A stretch of 9,408 bases of DNA from NCBI GenBank assembly GCA_030529205.1, contig JAUMXJ010000011.1, positions 855 through 10,262 on the forward strand, written 5' to 3'. Source of the DNA: Bacillota bacterium (GTDB lineage: Bacteria; Bacillota; Clostridia; Peptostreptococcales; Acidaminobacteraceae). Below, in pieces: positions 6,022 to 9,408 of the stretch. Each line of letters opens with the position of its first letter. Within the stretch, counting starts at the first letter, position 1. The notes under the pieces are model-generated. The model was given only the letters and a program-made list of their open reading frames with translations, was not told where the DNA came from and searched no databases. Both the position numbers and the translations under genes were made by a program.

Positions 6022-8145
6022 TTGCTTAAAGTCTTAAAGAGAAACGGGGAACTGGTTGATTTCGATGAAGCAAAAATCGCAACTGCGATTGAAAAAGCGA
6101 TGCATAGCCCTACCGGTGTCTATGTGGAAGGACAAGCCCAAAAAATCGCTCACGAAATCATGGAATTTGCACAGGCTGTAGGGAAGACCATGAGCATCTA
6201 CGAGATTGAGGATCATGTGTATTACAACCTGATCAAGCATGGCAATGCCGCAACGGCTCGCTCTTATGAAAACTACAAAGCCGTGCAAACGTTTAAAAGA
6301 CAGAAAAACACGACAGACGACAGTATTTTGGGGCTACTCGACAAGACCAACGCCGACGTTATGGAAGAAAACTCAAACAAGAACGCCATCCTGTCATCGA
6401 CACAGCGCGACCTGATCGCCGGTGAGGTTTCCAAGGATATCGCGCGCAGAATGATTCTGCCGGTGGATATCGTTTCCGCACACGACGAGGGGGCCATTCA
6501 TATTCATGACATGGACTACCTGATTCAGCCGATGTTCAACTGCTGCCTCGTCAATATCGGGGATATGTTGGACAACGGAACCGTTATCAACGGTAAAATG
6601 GTCGAATCGCCAAAATCGTTTCAGGTTGCCTGCACCATTATGACGCAAATTATCGCACAGGTCGCATCCGGTCAATACGGGGGCCAGAGCATCAATGTCA
6701 AACATCTCGGTAAATACTTAAGACGAAGCAGGGACAAACACTACAAGCTGGCATTGGAGCAACTCGGAGATGCGGAGCAGGCGGAGAAAATGGCGGAGGT
6801 GCTCACACAAAAAGAGCTGGAAGCCGGTATTCAAACAATCCAATATCAAATCAACACCCTGATGACGACCAACGGGCAGAGTCCGTTTGTCACGCTGTTT
6901 ATGCACATTGAAGACGGGTTCGAATACGAGGACGAAGTCCGCCGCATTGTGGAGGAAATCCTCAATCAGCGATATGTCGGGATCAAGAATGAACTCGGCG
7001 TCTATACCACACCTGCATTCCCGAAGCTGATTTATGTACTCGACGAAAACAATGTCTATCCGGAGTCCAAGTACTATGCGATTACGCAATTGGCGGCAAA
7101 ATGCACGGCGAAGCGCATGTATCCGGACTACATCTCCGCAAAGAAGCTGAAAGAAAACTATGCAGGAAATGTGTTCAGCCCTATGGGTTGCCGCAGTTTC
7201 CTCTCCCCTTGGAAAAACGAAAAAGGAGAGTATCAATTTGAAGGAAGATTCAACCAAGGTGTTGTGTCGATCAACCTCCCTCAGATTGCCATTCTCAATC
7301 AGGGAAATGAAGAGGCGTTCTTCGCGATGCTGGACAAGCGTCTGGAAATCGTCAAAAACACGCTGATGATTCGTCACCATCTGCTGGAGAGCGTAACCAG
7401 CGACTCCTCGCCGATTCACTGGATTTACGGCGCCATCGGCAGGCTCGGCAAGGGCGAGAGCATCAGGAAATACCTGAAAGACGGGTACTCCACGCTTTCT
7501 CTCGGATACATCGGCGTTTACGAGACCACCGTCCTCATCAAGGGAGTCAGTCACACCGATCCGAAGGGACAGGAATTCGCACTCAAACTCATGCAGAGGC
7601 TGAGGGACACCACGGACCGATGGAAGGCGGAAACCGGACTCGGATTTGCGCTTTACGGCACTCCGGCGGAGAGTCTCACTCACAGATTCTGCGACATCGA
7701 TAAAAAGCGATTCGGCATCATCAAGGATGTGACGGACAAGGGCTACTACACCAACAGCTACCATGTGGATGTGCGGGAAGAAATCTCCGTCTTCGAAAAA
7801 TTCAAATTTGAAGCACAGTTTCAAAAACTGTCGACCGGCGGAATGATTTCCTACGCCGAGATTCCGAATATGAACAACAATATTGCCGCAGTGGAAAGCC
7901 TGATTCGATACATCTACGACAACATCCAATATGCGGAGTTCAACACCAAGTCCGACTTTTGCCATGTTTGCAACTACGACGGGGAAATCTCCATCAACGA
8001 CAATGACGAATGGGAGTGTCCGGTGTGCAGGAACAGAGACAAATCCAAGATGAATGTCACCCGCAGAACCTGCGGATACCTCGGTGAAAACTTCTGGAAC
8101 GAAGGAAGAACCAAGGAGATTAAGTCCCGCGTGCTGCACATCTAA
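6022..8145 (+). CDS. nrdD: Anaerobic (class III) ribonucleoside-triphosphate reductase, large subunit
   Basis: Glycyl-radical enzyme that reduces ribonucleoside triphosphates to deoxyribonucleotides without oxygen. Numbering from the chosen start (707 residues): an ATP-cone allosteric domain at about 1-93 (VLKRNGELVDFD, then NYKAVQTF near 84-91), the ten-stranded barrel with active-site cysteines C175 (FNCCLVNIG) and C390 (SPMGCRSFL), a C-terminal zinc site C647/C650 and C666/C669 (CHVC and CPVC), and the glycyl-radical Gly685 in RRTCGYLGENFW. These positions lie close to the Cys175, Cys392 and Gly681 known in the E. coli enzyme. Start codon: the frame opens at GTG 6013, but AGAGG (6009-6013) is placed correctly only for the TTG at 6022, which also gives the standard N-terminus. 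The GTG overlaps the Shine-Dalgarno and the TTG at 6016 is too close. The enzyme needs NrdG, encoded 51 bases downstream. Confidence 0.97.
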   Translation: MLKVLKRNGELVDFDEAKIATAIEKAMHSPTGVYVEGQAQKIAHEIMEFAQAVGKTMSIYEIEDHVYYNLIKHGNAATARSYENYKAVQTFKRQKNTTDDSILGLLDKTNADVMEENSNKNAILSSTQRDLIAGEVSKDIARRMILPVDIVSAHDEGAIHIHDMDYLIQPMFNCCLVNIGDMLDNGTVINGKMVESPKSFQVACTIMTQIIAQVASGQYGGQSINVKHLGKYLRRSRDKHYKLALEQLGDAEQAEKMAEVLTQKELEAGIQTIQYQINTLMTTNGQSPFVTLFMHIEDGFEYEDEVRRIVEEILNQRYVGIKNELGVYTTPAFPKLIYVLDENNVYPESKYYAITQLAAKCTAKRMYPDYISAKKLKENYAGNVFSPMGCRSFLSPWKNEKGEYQFEGRFNQGVVSINLPQIAILNQGNEEAFFAMLDKRLEIVKNTLMIRHHLLESVTSDSSPIHWIYGAIGRLGKGESIRKYLKDGYSTLSLGYIGVYETTVLIKGVSHTDPKGQEFALKLMQRLRDTTDRWKAETGLGFALYGTPAESLTHRFCDIDKKRFGIIKDVTDKGYYTNSYHVDVREEISVFEKFKFEAQFQKLSTGGMISYAEIPNMNNNIAAVESLIRYIYDNIQYAEFNTKSDFCHVCNYDGEISINDNDEWECPVCRNRDKSKMNVTRRTCGYLGENFWNEGRTKEIKSRVLHI

Positions 8146-8159
8146 TTTGAATCAGAAAT

Positions 8160-8183
8160 CCGGCATACCGATCTGTATGCCGG
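8160..8183 (+). other. Intercistronic stem-loop between nrdD and nrdG
   Basis: CCGGCATAC (8160-8168) and GTATGCCGG (8175-8183) form a perfect 9-bp stem with a 6-base loop. No T-run follows, so it is not an intrinsic terminator. It ends two bases before the nrdG Shine-Dalgarno GGGAG (8186-8190). It could protect the nrdD message end or tune nrdG translation; this is inference. Confidence 0.7.
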
Positions 8184-8196
8184 TTGGGAGTTACAT

Positions 8197-8835
8197 ATGA
8201 GGTACGGTCAAATAAGAAATTATGATATTGCAAACGGTCCGGGGATTCGAATCAGCATCTTCGTCACCGGCTGTACACACCGTTGCAAGGGTTGTTTCAA
8301 TGAACTCTACATGGATTTCAACTACGGAAACCTCTGGACGGACGTGCAGACCGATTTGATCGTCAAATGTCTGGACGACATCAGCATCTCGGGGCTGACC
8401 GTGCTGGGCGGAGAACCGATGCAGAACACCGACGGTCTGATTCCCGTGCTCACCAAAATCCGTGAAAGCATCGGCCGAACGGAGAAAAAAACAATCTGGA
8501 TTTATTCGGGATACACATTCGAAGAAATCATGAGGGATGAACAGAAAGTCAGACTGCTCTCCCTGTGCGATGTCCTTGTGGACGGCAGGTTTGTAGAGGA
8601 GCTGAAAAATCCGCGACTCAAATTCAGAGGTTCGGAGAACCAGCGTGTCATCGATATTCCGGAGTCTTTGAGAACCGGGAGCGCCGTCCTTTTACCCGGG
8701 TATGAACTCGAAGCCGGACACAAAATAAAATTTATCCTTCAAAAGACGCAGGCACAGGCGGAATCAGCCGGGACGATATCTACAAAGACACCGCAGACGA
8801 AGACCGTCTCGACTAAAATCGGAAGCTATCGTTAA
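8197..8835 (+). CDS. nrdG: Anaerobic ribonucleoside-triphosphate reductase activating protein (radical SAM)
   Basis: Radical-SAM iron-sulfur enzyme that generates the glycyl radical on NrdD. The cluster motif CTHRCKGC (C26, C30, C33; CX3CX2C) coordinates a [4Fe-4S] cluster whose unique iron binds S-adenosylmethionine. The N-terminus RNYDIANGPGIRISIFVTGC, the GGEP motif at about 71-74 and the DGRF and FRGSENQR segments are all characteristic of NrdG. ATG at 8197 has GGGAG six bases upstream. At 212 residues it is longer than the usual 150-175: after IDIPESL there is a stretch of about 45 residues that becomes Thr/Lys/Gln/Ser-rich from about residue 178 (KTQAQAESAG, then repeated TKT-type triplets) and looks disordered. 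The extension keeps the same frame to a TAA followed by a strong terminator. It is the second gene of the nrdD operon. Confidence 0.96.
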   Translation: MRYGQIRNYDIANGPGIRISIFVTGCTHRCKGCFNELYMDFNYGNLWTDVQTDLIVKCLDDISISGLTVLGGEPMQNTDGLIPVLTKIRESIGRTEKKTIWIYSGYTFEEIMRDEQKVRLLSLCDVLVDGRFVEELKNPRLKFRGSENQRVIDIPESLRTGSAVLLPGYELEAGHKIKFILQKTQAQAESAGTISTKTPQTKTVSTKIGSYR

Positions 8836-8842
8836 ATTAGAC

Positions 8843-8881
8843 AAAAAAAAAGGAGCGCATCCTCATGCAGCTCCTTTTTTT
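8843..8881. terminator. Bidirectional intrinsic terminator between nrdG and ahpC
   Basis: Nine A (8843-8851), GGAGC (8852-8856), GCAT (8857-8860), loop CCTC, ATGC (8865-8868), one bulged A, GCTCC (8870-8874) and seven T (8875-8881). The stem is flanked by A- and T-runs, so it can end both the plus-strand nrdDG transcript and the convergent minus-strand ahpC transcript. Confidence 0.93.
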
Positions 8882-8913
8882 ATTTGTCGATTTTTATTCG
8901 TTACAATGGCAAA

Positions 8914-9408
8914 CTATATCTTGCCTACGAGATCCAATCCCGGAGTCAATGTGTCCTTACCCGGTTTCCATTTAGCCGGACAAACTTTATCGCCGTGCTG
9001 TGCGACGAATTTTGCCGCTGCGAGCTTTCTGACCAACTCATCGCTGTCTCGTCCGATTCCGTTGTCATGCACTTCGTATGCGACAATTTTTCCGTCCGGA
9101 TTGAAGATGAATGTTCCTCTGAGCGAAATACCCTCTTCTTCGATGTAGATGCCGAGTTCTTTCGACAGTGTGCCGCAAGGATCGCCGATCATCGGATACT
9201 TGATTTTCTTAATGGTCTCTGAAGCATCATGCCATGCCTTGTGAACAAACGCCGTGTCACAGGAAACGCCGTAGACTTCGACACCCATTTCTTTGATTTG
9301 CTCATACTGATCCGCAACATCGCCCAATTCTGTAGGGCATACGAATGTAAAGTCTGCCGGATAGAAGAAGAGCACGCCCCATTTTCCCAGCAAATCCTGA
9401 TTTGAAAT
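8914..9408 (-). CDS. ahpC: Alkyl hydroperoxide reductase C / typical 2-Cys peroxiredoxin (5' end beyond window)
   Basis: Thiol peroxidase that reduces hydrogen peroxide and organic hydroperoxides, usually recharged by AhpF or a thioredoxin-type reductase. The reading frame is open to the right edge, so 164 C-terminal residues are visible and roughly 20-25 N-terminal ones are missing. The peroxidatic cysteine is in FYPADFTFVCPTELGD near the visible start, the resolving cysteine in KVCPAKWKPG near the end, and the C-terminus LDLVGKI is typical of AhpC. Apparent starts inside the window (for example the TTG at 9393) are only internal codons, because the sequence upstream of them (ISNQD) is still conserved AhpC. 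It is convergent with nrdG and shares its terminator. A peroxide defence enzyme beside an oxygen-sensitive reductase fits an anaerobe, but the two are not in one operon. Its promoter is outside the window. Confidence 0.96.
   Translation of the reverse strand: MSNQDLLGKWGVLFFYPADFTFVCPTELGDVADQYEQIKEMGVEVYGVSCDTAFVHKAWHDASETIKKIKYPMIGDPCGTLSKELGIYIEEEGISLRGTFIFNPDGKIVAYEVHDNGIGRDSDELVRKLAAAKFVAQHGDKVCPAKWKPGKDTLTPGLDLVGKI

Noticed and set aside
6718..8139. Open frame of 473 codons on the minus strand opposite nrdD
   Set aside because: It is antisense to a fully conserved enzyme, has no promoter or ribosome binding site, and its His/Val/Phe-rich composition is what mirrored codon bias produces.
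8160..8183. Terminator between nrdD and nrdG
   Set aside because: The hairpin has no following T-run, and nrdG needs nrdD and has no promoter of its own, so the two are best seen as one operon.

Overview
The window looks like chromosomal DNA from an anaerobic or facultatively anaerobic member of the Bacillota, probably a Clostridia-type lineage. The pointers are Firmicutes-style GGAGG ribosome binding sites, a stand-alone BioY biotin transporter component, an oxygen-sensitive class III ribonucleotide reductase (nrdD-nrdG), and proteins that all resemble Firmicutes families. Base composition is moderate (roughly 45-50 percent GC by eye). No phage, IS, CRISPR, tRNA or rRNA signature is visible. 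The species cannot be named from the sequence.

Layout from left to right. A fold-type-I PLP aminotransferase (minus) is divergent from bioY (plus); their short shared upstream region holds an unusual tandem repeat of about 20 bp. BioY ends at a strong intrinsic terminator. Four protein genes then run on the minus strand. In transcriptional order from the right these are an unrecognised gene that appears to be frameshifted (5319-5731), an RluA/RluD-family pseudouridine synthase, an exodeoxyribonuclease III / AP endonuclease, and a 447-residue single-span membrane-anchored protein of unknown function. The 320-bp gap between the synthase and the exonuclease is not empty: on the minus strand it has a near-consensus promoter, a roughly 170-nt highly structured transcript region and a U-run. 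This fits a small RNA, possibly 6S-like.

The right part is the anaerobic dNTP synthesis operon nrdD-nrdG on the plus strand. A perfect consensus sigma-70-type promoter drives it, and it is overlaid by two NrdR-box-like sites whose cores lie 31 bp apart. NrdD makes deoxyribonucleotides and NrdG is its radical-SAM activase. A bidirectional terminator separates nrdG from a convergent 2-Cys peroxiredoxin (ahpC), which is cut by the right edge of the window.

Most of the window is core metabolism and housekeeping. The points most worth a second look are the putative small RNA upstream of the exonuclease gene, the probable frameshift at an A6 tract in the small gene upstream of rluA, the tandem repeats between the aminotransferase gene and bioY (bioY has no Shine-Dalgarno and may be leaderless), the NrdR operator pair, and the low-complexity tail on NrdG.
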